The translations under genes and the position numbers were made by a program. Positions 9,159-18,101 of a DNA stretch of 64,000 nt are shown here, in pieces. The stretch's first letter is position 1. Each line of letters starts with the position of its first letter. The stretch is taken from the NCBI RefSeq assembly GCF_028551255.1, contig NZ_CP117031.1, positions 186,001-250,000 on the forward strand, written 5' to 3'. The notes beneath the pieces are model-generated. The model was given only the letters and a program-made list of their open reading frames with translations. It had not been told where the DNA came from and searched no databases. This DNA comes from Vibrio tubiashii (lineage in GTDB: Bacteria; Pseudomonadota; Gammaproteobacteria; Enterobacterales; Vibrionaceae).

Positions 9159-9281
9159 AGTTAACAAACTGTTTAAGAGTGATTCGCAACGCGTGGCATT
9201 TTCACCATGCGTTGGTTCAAGTGATTAAGGTGGTATGCGGCTTTTGTATTGCGTTGCTCACACCTTAGCAGGGTATTCGGC
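9159..9281 (+). repeat. attC site 8 (VCR-like, right core degraded)
   Basis: The left core GTTAAC and the arms are normal. The right end reads gggtattcggc instead of gggcgttaggc, so the cleavage core GTT is lost and the site is probably inactive. Confidence 0.85.
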
Positions 9282-9366
9282 AAAAAGCGCAACCTTATGT
9301 TACCTAGGCAATTAATTATGTTCTTCGCTTTAATATATGCTCCGACGAAACTACGCGGAGGATGCT

Positions 9367-9693
9367 ATGAACGAAAAACTAATCTTATTACTAACAAGTC
9401 TTGTAGTAGCAGGGTGCAGTAGCAAAATGACTGATTCATATGTTGGCATTTTCACAAAAATGAATGGTCAGGAAAAAGAGTGGTCCGTTCCAGGCTATGC
9501 ATATCAACGGGAGTCAGGTCAATTTGTGATTAAGTATAAAACCCCGGAAGGTGATGGGGCATCTACACCTATTATGGAAGAATTAGGAGATGAGTGTCGT
9601 TTTGACCTCAAGGTTGGCGTTAAGTTGTTGTGCTCAAACAAAAGTTATGATCATAGACAGAATTTTTTGTTCGTAGGTGAATATAGGTCTTAA
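9367..9693 (+). CDS. Cassette gene: small lipoprotein
   Basis: The ATG at 9367 follows CGGAGG and gives a 108-residue protein. It has a classic lipoprotein signal: a short basic N-terminus, LILLLTSLVV, then the lipobox VAGC with Cys17, followed by SS. The mature part is about 92 residues with two further cysteines (in DECRFD and LLCSNK). I recognise no family. An in-frame start 30 nt upstream would add an implausible basic extension before the signal. Confidence 0.82.
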   Translation: MNEKLILLLTSLVVAGCSSKMTDSYVGIFTKMNGQEKEWSVPGYAYQRESGQFVIKYKTPEGDGASTPIMEELGDECRFDLKVGVKLLCSNKSYDHRQNFLFVGEYRS

Positions 9694-9704
9694 AGTCACA
9701 ATTT

Positions 9705-9816
9705 GCCTAACAAATTGCTTAAGGAGGATTTTTTACTTTGCGATGGCTTATGGTGATTAAGGCGCTGTGCGGTAGCTTTTGTATTGCGCTACTCACACCT
9801 TAGCAAGGCGTTAAGT
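9705..9816 (+). repeat. attC site 9 (VCR-like, shortened left arm)
   Basis: The left core is GCCTAAC and the right core GTTAAGT, spanning 112 bp. The usual gcaacgcgtggca block is missing from the left arm. Confidence 0.88.
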
Positions 9817-9830
9817 TCCTCGGAGTTAAT

Positions 9831-10833
9831 ATGAAGAAAATCGCTAGAATTTGCTGGAACAGCAATGATTGGATAACCCCATCTGGTCGTCCAGGTAAAA
9901 GTAGCAACAAAGGCTCTTATGAGTATCAGAATGGATATGGCCACGAGGAATGGTTGCTAGATACTAGATACGACCAAAATCATTGATGGTTATCAATATG
10001 GGTATATCCAAGCAATTGGAAAGCACAGAGATACATATTTAGACCAAATCTTCGATGTTTCTTTATACTCAATAAATAGCGATACGAAACAGCGTTGGTG
10101 GCTGGGCGAAATAAAAAATCTAGAAGTGGTATCCGCTGAAGAGTCAGAAAGAGTATACAAACAGTACAAGAAAAATGGTTGGTACAAAGAGATGCTTTCT
10201 CAACTAAATTCAGTTGGGGCTAACATTGAAGAATTCAAAAATTTTGTAACCGCTGACATCTTTTCTGTCGTGAGATATAAACCCGAAGACCTAGATTTAC
10301 TCGACGAACCTCAGGAGTTTAGTGCTGACGATCCTGCAGTAACTTCTAATTATTACAACTTGAAGAACAGAAAAGTAGAGCCGAATTTGGAAAGCCCAAA
10401 AGGGTTTAAGTTTGTTGCTGGTCATACTGAGGGAAAAAGCAAAACCAAGCGGTCATATAGTGACTACAAAAAAGAAATCTCTCTGTTGCACAACCAATTA
10501 CAAACAGCATTGTATGAACAACTATCTCAATGTTATGGGGCTGACTTTGTAGGCACTGAACAAAGTTGCGGCTCTGGAAACCGTATAGACCTTGTGGTTA
10601 AGAAAGATAGTCGCTATTCACTGTATGAAATTAAGACGTCGAGTAGTGCAAAAAATTGTATCCGAGAAGCCTTAGGTCAGTTATTGGAGTATGGATTTTA
10701 TAACGACGATATTCGTATCGATAAGTTAGTTATTGTATCTCCCCATGAACTAAAAAATTCGGATGTCGAATACATAGCTCGAATAAAAGAGAAGTTTTCA
10801 CTCCCTATTGAGTACATGGCATATAGCTTGTAG
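9831..10833 (+). pseudogene. Cassette gene: PD-(D/E)XK nuclease-like protein, frameshifted by 7-bp duplication
   Basis: The ATG at 9831 opens a frame that stops at 9986 after 51 residues ending ...EEWLLDTRYDQNH. The rest of the protein continues in another frame (TTKIIDGYQYGYIQ...) to 10833. The junction holds a perfect tandem copy of ctagata (9957-9963 and 9964-9970). Removing one copy restores LLDTTKIIDGY and a single frame of about 332 residues. The C-terminus carries a PD-(D/E)XK pattern: RIDLVVKK, then YEIKTSSSAKNCIREALGQLLEY. Restriction-endonuclease-like folds of this kind often sit in defence proteins. A downstream start such as GTG 10126 could still express the nuclease-like part. 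Confidence 0.8.
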
Positions 10834-10839
10834 AACGGA

Positions 10840-10965
10840 ACTTAACAATCTGTTTAAGAGTGATTCGCAACACTTGGCATTTTTGCTATGCGTTGCGTCG
10901 GGTGTTTAAGGTGTTATGCGGTAGCATCGGTGTTGCGTTGCTCACACCTTAATGCGGCGTTAGGT
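10840..10965 (+). repeat. attC site 10 (VCR-like)
   Basis: The left core is ACTTAAC and the right core GTTAGGT, spanning 126 bp with conserved arms. Confidence 0.93.
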
Positions 10966-10982
10966 GCTAGGAGGTATAAACG

Positions 10983-11846
10983 TTGACTAATTTATACATT
11001 ATCGGTAATGGATTTGACTTGTGGCATAGCTTGCCAACGAGTTATCGCGAGTTTTATGAGTTTGCTCAGGATACACTTGATGAATTGGGAAACTATTACC
11101 TCTTTGATTTAAGTGTTCACGAGCCTTGGCATGATTTTGAAAATGCTCTAGGTGCTTTTGATGCGGACGGTTTTTTCGATCTTCACAACGAAGTTGATAT
11201 TACTTCAGATGATTTCAGACCTAGTTTCATATATGGTTTGGAAGATGAAATTAAGGAGCAAACAGACATTCACGTTTCATCAGTAAGAGAAACTTTTACT
11301 GGTTGGGTTAACCAACTTGATGTGAGTGTTGCTGAACAGCAAATGACTTTTCCTGAAGATTCTCAGTTCATAACCTTTAACTATACATCAACTCTCCAAG
11401 CTGTGTACGGTATTGAAGATAATCATGTATTCCATATTCATGGTCGTGCTGAAACACATGATGAACTAATTTTCGGACATGGTGAAACTATAGTTGAGCC
11501 TGCTGAGTTTGACGAAGACGGTGAAAGCACCAGAGATATGTTCTCAGACGCTCAAAGCGGTGCTCGTTATCCTTTATATGCATTAAAAAAACCAGTAGCT
11601 GACGTCATTGAGCAACATGAATGGTATTTTGAACAACTCAGTAATATCGAAGACGTTGTCATAATAGGGCATTCTTTGAATACTATTGATCAGCCATATT
11701 TCGCGCGTATTGCTCAAAGTGTTCCAGAGGCGACTTGGAAAGTTTGTTGTTACTCTGAGGACCAAGAAGATATTTTCACACAAAGCCTCATTGAGTGCAG
11801 TGTTAATAGAGACAAAATAGAAACAATTGCATACAGCGACCTATAG
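10983..11846 (+). CDS. Cassette gene: AbiH family protein
   Basis: This 287-residue protein starts at TTG 10983, 7 nt after GGAGGT. The N-terminus LYIIGNGFDLWHSLPTSY is the hallmark of the AbiH family of phage abortive-infection proteins. Later family-like blocks are FITFNYTSTLQ, VFHIHGRA and IIGHSLNTIDQPYF. The size is usual for the shorter members. AbiH was described in Lactococcus as a stand-alone abortive-infection gene. Its biochemical activity is unsettled, though the fold resembles a nucleotide-binding or hydrolase type. It is complete and lies between two attC sites. Confidence 0.88.
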   Translation: MTNLYIIGNGFDLWHSLPTSYREFYEFAQDTLDELGNYYLFDLSVHEPWHDFENALGAFDADGFFDLHNEVDITSDDFRPSFIYGLEDEIKEQTDIHVSSVRETFTGWVNQLDVSVAEQQMTFPEDSQFITFNYTSTLQAVYGIEDNHVFHIHGRAETHDELIFGHGETIVEPAEFDEDGESTRDMFSDAQSGARYPLYALKKPVADVIEQHEWYFEQLSNIEDVVIIGHSLNTIDQPYFARIAQSVPEATWKVCCYSEDQEDIFTQSLIECSVNRDKIETIAYSDL

Positions 11847-11861
11847 CATCGTGGAAAACGC

Positions 11862-12013
11862 ACCTAACAACTGCTTAAGAGTGATTTGCAATTTACTATG
11901 CGCTTGTTTTAGTGCTTAAGGTGGTAATTGGCGGCTTCGGTATTGCGTTGCTCACACCTCAACAAGGTGTGAGCAATCTCGATTTGTTTCGAATATTAAG
12001 GCTAACGTTAGTG
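11862..12013 (+). repeat. attC site 11 (degenerate or hybrid)
   Basis: The left core is ACCTAAC with shortened arms. After the normal ttgcgttgctcacacct block the sequence diverges (aacaaggtgtgagcaatc...) before a possible right core GTTAGTG at 12007-12013. It looks rearranged, with a small inverted repeat cacacctcaacaaggtgtg inside. Confidence 0.65.
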
Positions 12014-12031
12014 ATTCAATCAGGAGGAAGT

Positions 12032-12274
12032 ATGAACATTAGATTTTGTGAGAAGTGTAAGATGAACACTGAGCACAAAGAAGTTATGAAGCAGAAACCA
12101 TCTGAATATGGCACGTCTCGGAAAGAACAGTTCAAAGCGTTTTTAAGTGGGTTCTTTAGTGGTTCTGCTGCGTCATTGCCCGGTGGTGTTTCTTTGGAGT
12201 TAACAGATAGATATGTTGTTTGTTCTGTTTGTGGTGAGACTACTCTAGAAAACTGCGGTGATGAATTTCAATAA
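12032..12274 (+). CDS. Cassette gene: small zinc-ribbon protein
   Basis: The frame opens upstream inside the attC, but the ATG at 12032, 5 nt after AGGAGG, is the likely start and gives 80 residues. Two Cys pairs (FCEKC near the N-terminus, VCSVC near the C-terminus) would bind one zinc. Between them is a small Gly/Ser/Ala-rich segment that could contact a membrane. I recognise no named family. It is a complete cassette gene between attC sites 11 and 12. Confidence 0.72.
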   Translation: MNIRFCEKCKMNTEHKEVMKQKPSEYGTSRKEQFKAFLSGFFSGSAASLPGGVSLELTDRYVVCSVCGETTLENCGDEFQ

Positions 12275-12290
12275 TCCTCTGCCCTGAGAT

Positions 12291-12417
12291 AGCTAACAAA
12301 CCGCTTAACTAGGATTGCTAACACTCGGCAATTTTTATTCCTGTCGGGTACAGTGTTTACGGTGGTCTGGTTAAGTGTCTCGGTATGTGTTGCTAGCCAC
12401 TTAGCAGGGCGTTATGT
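12291..12417 (+). repeat. attC site 12 (divergent type)
   Basis: The left core is GCTAAC and the right core GTTATGT, about 127 bp. The arms (ggattgctaacactcggcaa and tgttgctagccacttagc) differ in sequence from the VCR type, so this cassette probably came from another array. Confidence 0.85.
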
Positions 12418-12432
12418 TTATAGGAGAGTTCT

Positions 12433-13332
12433 GTGAGTGGAGTGAAAATTCCATTTGGTTACGATTCAAATCGAAACCAAGTAACAATTTTGAATTACTT
12501 ACCTTTGGGAAGACCTGATCCAATATATTGTGGTGGAAAAGGCTGTGAAGCAGAACTTGAGTATGTTTCAGCTAGTCAAAGGGTTGGTAAATCAAGGATA
12601 ACTCAAGTCCCTGCTTACTTCAGGCTGGCGAAATATGAAGATCATTCAATTACTTGTTCTTTTGCTACAAAAGGCAAACAAGTGATTGACGCAGCAGGTT
12701 CAACAAATGAAGTCCTTACTGCCCTAGCTAATGGGAGTCGGGTTTTTCGCATTCATTTGATGGATGAGAAAGACCAAATGAAAATGAAAGGTAAGGAAAA
12801 TAACTTTTAAAAATCATAACCATGACACTGTAAAACGAACTTATAGAACACGTGGTAGAAAACTGCCTTATGTAAATAATCTAAATGGTTTACTTGACCT
12901 TTATGAATATGGGAGTAAAACCCCAATGATGCGTCAGTCAATTTTTGTTATGGTGGATAAAGAAAAATTAAGGTGGGATGAATTTTTTTTGATGTGAAGC
13001 ATTATGATGAATTACATCAAAAGGTACTTGCTAATGGTACGGTTAAAGCTGCTGTTATAGGGCAGGTTAATAAAGTCAATTTTAGTACCTCAACTGGGCG
13101 TTTTTCGTTGGCAGAGTTTTCTCCAAAATTTCAAGGTAAAGGGAATAATATTTACCCCATCGCTCGTTTAAAGTTTGGCTTAAACCATAATTTCATCACG
13201 CCGGGTAAGAAAGTATTGTGTTTTGGGTCATTTAAGTTAGAACATGACGTGTCTAAACGTATAGTTCCTTCTAACAGAGGACATGAATTAGTTATGGGGT
13301 TGGCAGCACCATATCAGTGGCTTGAAATATAA
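12433..13332 (+). pseudogene. Cassette gene split by two compensating frameshifts, unknown function
   Basis: A GTG start at 12433 after AGGAGAG opens 125 residues that stop at 12810. A middle stretch (NHNHDTVKRTYRTRGRKLPY...) continues in the next frame. From 12994 the original frame resumes to 13332. The shifts fall in homopolymers: TTTT at 12805-12808, where three T would fit, and eight T at 12983-12990, where nine would fit. Correcting both gives one protein of about 299 residues with CxxxxC near its start (IYCGGKGCEAEL). This is either a read error pair or true decay. I do not recognise the family. Confidence 0.75.
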
Positions 13333-13376
13333 ACATAACAACGGCTCAAGAGTGATTCACAACGCTTGGCGCTTTC
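13333..13376 (+). repeat. Truncated attC (left end only)
   Basis: The left core ACATAAC and the block gagtgattcacaacgcttggcgctttcacct are present, but the rest of the site is missing. The following sequence is unrelated. This marks a break in the cassette array. Confidence 0.75.
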
Positions 13377-13698
13377 ACCTCACTCTAGTTTTGTGCTCAA
13401 ACACTATGCCGTCCCTGCGCGACCGTTTCGTGAGTCCTTGATGGTGCGAATGGGCGAGCCATTTGCGTGCGGTAAGCTGCTGAAAAATAAACGCTCTGTC
13501 ATTTTTGTGTCTTGCTTGGCTTACAAGGCGATACACGTCCTGTCTATCAATAGACGGTACGGAGCGGTAATTTGTCCCACGGCACAAACACTTACACAGA
13601 GGAGGACCATCATGGCAGCAACTACAATTGGGTTAGTATTGGCGATGGTGCTGATATCCAGCCTGGAGTCGTAAACCATTCAGTATTCAACAAAGTGG
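13377..13698. other. Junction region with no convincing gene
   Basis: This stretch follows the truncated attC. It contains a strong ribosome site (GAGGAGG, about 13599) followed by an ATG at 13612 that encodes only 20 hydrophobic residues (MAATTIGLVLAMVLISSLES) before a stop. It could be a leader peptide for the next small gene or a remnant of a signal sequence. Other frames here look random. Confidence 0.4.
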
Positions 13699-14046
13699 TT
13701 GCTGCCCCTATGGCTGAGCGCGTTTTCCGCGTTAGCAGGTCAATCGCTAGATCTAACCGTAGTGGCGTTAACTTACGGCGATTCTGTCATTTCGGCCGAC
13801 ATTGGCCCAGATAGTCGTTTTAAAGTCAGCAACCGCAATGACACTGAGCATATCGAGTTTTCAGGTAGCGTAACGAAAACATCGCACGATTACCTAGTCG
13901 ATGTCAGGGTGGTGGTCGATAAGATCGCGAGTTACGGAAGACGTGAGCTCAACACCACGATGTTGGTCGAGAACGAGCAAGTGGACGCGCCAATAGTGAT
14001 AGGTGGGGTCAATGAGGAAGTGTTTAGCCTGACATTACGGCGCTGA
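13699..14046 (+). CDS. Small exported protein, unknown
   Basis: The ORF is 115 residues from a TTG start. The first 16 residues (LPLWLSAFSALAGQS) look like a short signal peptide, and the rest is beta-rich without cysteines. The frame is the same as that of the 20-residue ORF ending 25 nt upstream, so an earlier start may have been lost to the stop at 13672-13674. I cannot name a family. It lies alone between the broken attC and the helicase gene. Confidence 0.5.
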   Translation: MLPLWLSAFSALAGQSLDLTVVALTYGDSVISADIGPDSRFKVSNRNDTEHIEFSGSVTKTSHDYLVDVRVVVDKIASYGRRELNTTMLVENEQVDAPIVIGGVNEEVFSLTLRR

Positions 14047-14207
14047 GCGCGTCCCAGCAGTGCTGCAATTCGCTAAACGTGTCTTGCAGCACTGCGAAAT
14101 ACTTGATGTCACGAATGGTTGTTGTCACGAGGATTTGATAAGGTGATGAAAAATAAGTCTATGAATAGTAGGCGTAAAAATAACAACGTAACCAAGGCTA
14201 GTGGCGA

Positions 14208-17200
14208 ATGACTAATCAGCAACGGGCAATCGATGTCTTGATGGCATGGCATCGTATTGAATTTTTCCAAGTGTACGCTTTGCCCAGCAAAGACGATGAA
14301 GAATTAACCCCACGCGACATCAACTTCCAAGAGCTTCAGCATCAGGGGGATCAAGTACTGCCTTGGTTTACTCCCCATAATTTACGCCAGTTTGGGTTAG
14401 ATCCGGAAAAAGCGACGCGTTATACACTGAATTTAGGCTTGTTTGATAAATCCGCCCTGATCAAGATCGTCGATCAAACGCAGGGCGCGTCGCCGTCCTC
14501 ACTATCGGCGCAACAGGCCATTGAGATTGAACAACGGCTGGATAGTGAAGGAGAGAGCTGTTTTGCTCAGTTGACGGTCGATGAACATGGGATTATCGAT
14601 CGTGATTCCTTGATGGTCAGCACGCTACCTTGGGCGCTCGGTTGTCTCCTCAATCAGGAGTTAGCCAGCCTAACTTACGGTCACTTTAGGCGCAGTATCA
14701 AGGGTCTTGAGGAGCACATGGATCGCGTGTTTGCCGAGCATGGGGCGATCGCCAATGCGCAACTGATAAGTGGACTGGTCGCGCTGTTCTATCAATGGGC
14801 GAACCTGGATTATCGCACGCTGTTACCAGTACCAGATAGTCCAGTGCCTTGCATTCGATTGTCGTACTTGCAATTTGAGCGTAAACCAGCGTCTGACCAA
14901 CGCGCCACGAACTCCGCCAAGCCGAGAGAAGCCGATCCGAATGACGTGGAAGACGAAGACGACACCGACGTCAATGACACGACCATCCCGATCCTGAACA
15001 GTTTCTATATCGAGGACATTGAAAGAGCGATCAATAGCATCCGGCAGGGCACGGCAGGCCAAGGTCTGATGCGTTATTTAAGTCAATCGGCTCACCGTCA
15101 CGTCGATCTATACACTGACCAAGCGTTGCCTTTGATCGCGCAGCACTTAAGCCCAGAGCGCACGCCAGCCGGTCGTTGGCCATCTTCCCCCCAATACAAT
15201 ATGTCGTTGATGCAACAGTTCGCGGTGAACACCACGTTTAAAGAGCTGGGTCAGGAAGGCCTGATGTCGGTCAATGGTCCACCTGGGACAGGGAAAACCA
15301 CCCTATTGCGCGATATCATTGCTGAAAACTTAGTTGAGCGCGCTAAGCGCCTAGCTGCACTGAGTTATCCGGCGCAAGGTCTCGATCACAATGGCTACTT
15401 AATCGCCTCGTTAACCGGTTTCGAAATGGTGGTGGCGTCTTCCAACAATGCTGCAGTGGAAAACATCTCGCGTGAGCTGCCGCAAAATGATTCGATTGAT
15501 GACGACTATCGACCACAGATGACGTTCTTCAAGTCGGTGGCCAATCAGTTGGCAGCGCGTAAGCGAAAAGGCAAACTCCAGCCCATTTTGGCGCCGGAGC
15601 AGCAATGCTGGGGCCTGATTTCTGCGGCGATGGGGGCAAAAGCCAAAAGAGACGACTTCAGTCAACGCTTTTTCTTTGACAAGTACTACGGTGATAACGT
15701 CCCAGCCTCGCGGCCAGACAGCAGCGATTTTCTCAATTTGTGGCAGCACTTTAAACATGTCACGTGCGTGTCATTTGCGCAGGCAAAGCGCGACTTTGAG
15801 CAAGCCTTAGCCGCGTTTGAGCAAGCCCGCGCCCGTCAGGTCCGCTTTGTCACTCTCAAACAAGACCTGAATGCAAAGCAACAGCAAGTGCTGGCGCTCC
15901 AGCAGGCATCAAGAGGATTTGTTGAGCTTCGAGATCGCGCTGAGCACCAACTGCGTCAGCAAGAGTCACAGGTGGCCTCTTTATCCGAGCAAATAGACGC
16001 CACGCAGGACAGTATCTCCGCACTGACGTTGCAGCGTCCCGGTTGGTTTGCACGCTGGTTTAATACCGCAAAGAGCCGCCAGTATAACCAGCAATGGGCC
16101 GCTCTGTACCAGCAATCTTCACTGTTGAAAGCCAAGCGCAATAACCACAGTGGTCAACTCGCGACTCTTCGCTCTGAGCTGTCCGAGGTCGCGATGCAGC
16201 AACAGGCGCATGAAAGGCAGATAGAGAGTGAACAACACGCGCAACGCGCATTACAAGCTGAGTGGGTGGCGCTTAGCCAACACATCCATCCGGATAGTGT
16301 ACCCAAGCCCAGTGCCGCGATTGATCAGGCGTCACTGCAGCAAAATGCGTATTGGCAAGAGCGAGCGATTAATGATCTGCGCTCGACCGTTTTCATCACT
16401 GCGATGACCTTGCATCAAGCGTGGCTGTATGAAGTGAAACGGCATAACGCTTTTAAGGACAAGGTGTTTCAACTTTCCGATTGTTTGAAAGCCAAGCCTC
16501 ATGAATTGAACAGCCACAAGTTATGGCAAATTCTGTTTATGTTTGTTCCGGTGATCTCGACCACGTTTGCGTCGCTGGGGCGCATGTTTGCTAACCTCGA
16601 AGAGCAATCGATCGGCTGGTTGATGATCGATGAGGCTGGGCAAGCGGTACCGCAAGCCGCCATTGGTGGTTTATGGCGGGCCAAACGCACGGTTGTGGTT
16701 GGCGATCCCTTGCAGATTGAACCGGTATTTACCGCGCCACCGGTGTTGGTCGACCACCTGATGGAGCTGTCCCTTGGCGACGAGAAGCATCAATGGAGCC
16801 CGGAAAATTGGTCGGTGCAAGAGCTTGCCGACCGCGTCAACCCCTACGGTTGTAGCCTCACGGTACAAGGGCGGGCGAAGTGGATTGGGATCCCACTGTG
16901 GGTGCATCGCCGCTGCATCAATCCGATGTTTGCCATTGCCAATAAAGCGGCGTATCAAGAGCGCATGATTCACGGCAATCACGTCGATAACCGTCATGTG
17001 CCCAGTGTGGTTCATGATCAACTGGGCCCCAATCGCTGGGTGCAAGCCGACGGCCAATGTGTCCGCAAGCAGTTTTATCCTGAATTGGGTCTCGAGACGC
17101 TCAAGATCTTGCATCGTCTGGTGAGCCAAGGCGGCGCATTAAAGGATGTGTATGTGATCTCGCCGTTTAAAGCCGTGAAGCATGAACTCAAGCAATACTT

Positions 17201-17546
17201 GAGACAGCACGGTCAAGCGCTGCAACAAGACAAAGGCTTGGCGACGTTCATCAAACACAACATTGGCACCGTGCACACGTTCCAGGGAAAGGAAAGCCAC
17301 ACGGTGATTTTAGTTCTCGGCTGTGATCGCAACAAACCTGGTGGAGCGGTTTGGGCGTCGTCCAAACCCAACTTGCTGAACGTCGCGGTCACGCGTGCCA
17401 AGAAAAATCTGTTTGTGGTTGGTGATTCACGCGTTTGGGCCGACAAACTCTATTTTTCAGATTGTTTTGTTCAACTGAATGAGCGTCCTGAATGTCCAGA
17501 CTGCCCGGCAGTGGATCCGGCGTCCTCCACCGAGGACACGATGTAG
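14208..17546 (+). CDS. Large SF1 helicase with coiled-coil insert
   Basis: This 1112-residue protein has a complete SF1 (Upf1-like) motor: Walker A GPPGTGKTT (about residues 357-365), motif II/III DEAGQAVPQA ... VVVGDPLQIEPVF (about 808-845), motif V TVHTFQGKESHTVIL, and motif VI LNVAVTRAKKNLFVVGD near residue 1060. A long Gln/Ala-rich coiled coil (about residues 525-690) splits the two RecA cores. The N-terminal 330 residues are unassigned. Such large helicases occur as lone genes in defence islands, and this one lies between two truncated attC sites. It has no nuclease domain, unlike the helicase at the window start. Confidence 0.85.
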   Translation: MTNQQRAIDVLMAWHRIEFFQVYALPSKDDEELTPRDINFQELQHQGDQVLPWFTPHNLRQFGLDPEKATRYTLNLGLFDKSALIKIVDQTQGASPSSLSAQQAIEIEQRLDSEGESCFAQLTVDEHGIIDRDSLMVSTLPWALGCLLNQELASLTYGHFRRSIKGLEEHMDRVFAEHGAIANAQLISGLVALFYQWANLDYRTLLPVPDSPVPCIRLSYLQFERKPASDQRATNSAKPREADPNDVEDEDDTDVNDTTIPILNSFYIEDIERAINSIRQGTAGQGLMRYLSQSAHRHVDLYTDQALPLIAQHLSPERTPAGRWPSSPQYNMSLMQQFAVNTTFKELGQEGLMSVNGPPGTGKTTLLRDIIAENLVERAKRLAALSYPAQGLDHNGYLIASLTGFEMVVASSNNAAVENISRELPQNDSIDDDYRPQMTFFKSVANQLAARKRKGKLQPILAPEQQCWGLISAAMGAKAKRDDFSQRFFFDKYYGDNVPASRPDSSDFLNLWQHFKHVTCVSFAQAKRDFEQALAAFEQARARQVRFVTLKQDLNAKQQQVLALQQASRGFVELRDRAEHQLRQQESQVASLSEQIDATQDSISALTLQRPGWFARWFNTAKSRQYNQQWAALYQQSSLLKAKRNNHSGQLATLRSELSEVAMQQQAHERQIESEQHAQRALQAEWVALSQHIHPDSVPKPSAAIDQASLQQNAYWQERAINDLRSTVFITAMTLHQAWLYEVKRHNAFKDKVFQLSDCLKAKPHELNSHKLWQILFMFVPVISTTFASLGRMFANLEEQSIGWLMIDEAGQAVPQAAIGGLWRAKRTVVVGDPLQIEPVFTAPPVLVDHLMELSLGDEKHQWSPENWSVQELADRVNPYGCSLTVQGRAKWIGIPLWVHRRCINPMFAIANKAAYQERMIHGNHVDNRHVPSVVHDQLGPNRWVQADGQCVRKQFYPELGLETLKILHRLVSQGGALKDVYVISPFKAVKHELKQYLRQHGQALQQDKGLATFIKHNIGTVHTFQGKESHTVILVLGCDRNKPGGAVWASSKPNLLNVAVTRAKKNLFVVGDSRVWADKLYFSDCFVQLNERPECPDCPAVDPASSTEDTM

Positions 17547-18001
17547 TGGCCAGCGTTACACTGACTTGTTTAGCTAATTTGATGTGGTAGTCAACTTTGC
17601 TCAGCCCTATTGGTCACAATTTTCAGCTGAGCCGGTCGCGGTCGTTGAGTCGAAACTGTTGAGGCAATTCGTGCGACTGACCGCTCTCGACGTGTTTAAA
17701 ATCCAAAGCTCCGGGATCTAGCTATCATTGCCAGCTTATTTATGCCCCAAAATCACTTAGGTTAAATACTCTACACAATTCAGAGGGCGCGCGTTTACCC
17801 TACTAAAACTTATTCGATTGAGTTTATAACTCATCATTCCCGTTACTAGGCGACATATTGCTGTCTAACTTCTCTTTATGCGTATAACAGTCTGTTTAAG
17901 AGTGATTCTCAACGTGTGGCACTTTTACCATGCGTTGGTTTAAGCGATTAAGGTGGTATGCGGCGGCATAGGTATTGCGTCTCAATTAGTACAATTTAAT
18001 G
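17547..18001. other. Non-coding region holding an attC remnant
   Basis: There is no open frame of note. An attC remnant occupies 17882-17980, and the rest shows no recognisable element. Confidence 0.6.
17882..17980 (+). repeat. Truncated attC (right end missing)
   Basis: The left core GTATAAC and VCR-like arms (gattctcaacgtgtggca, ggtggtatgcgg, ggtattgcgt) are present. The site stops before the usual tgctcacaccttaacagggcg and GTTRRRY core. It marks the right edge of the cassette-derived DNA. Confidence 0.85.
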
Positions 18002-18036
18002 GTAAAAAGAGACTGATATGCTCAGTCTCTTTTTAC
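18002..18036. terminator. Bidirectional terminator hairpin
   Basis: A perfect 15-bp inverted repeat (gtaaaaagagactga / tcagtctctttttac) surrounds a 5-nt loop. It has an A-run on one side and a T-run on the other, so it can stop transcription from both directions. It lies between the helicase/attC side and the convergent NTPase gene. Confidence 0.88.
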
Positions 18037-18101
18037 GTAGTGCATTGAAATATCCACGCCTTGTATAGTACAAAGACAACTATTGTTGCTTGACCTAAGA
18101 A

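Noticed and set aside
16671..17129. 152-codon frame opposite the second helicase
   Set aside because: It is antisense to conserved helicase motifs; the composition reflects GC-rich third positions of the true gene.
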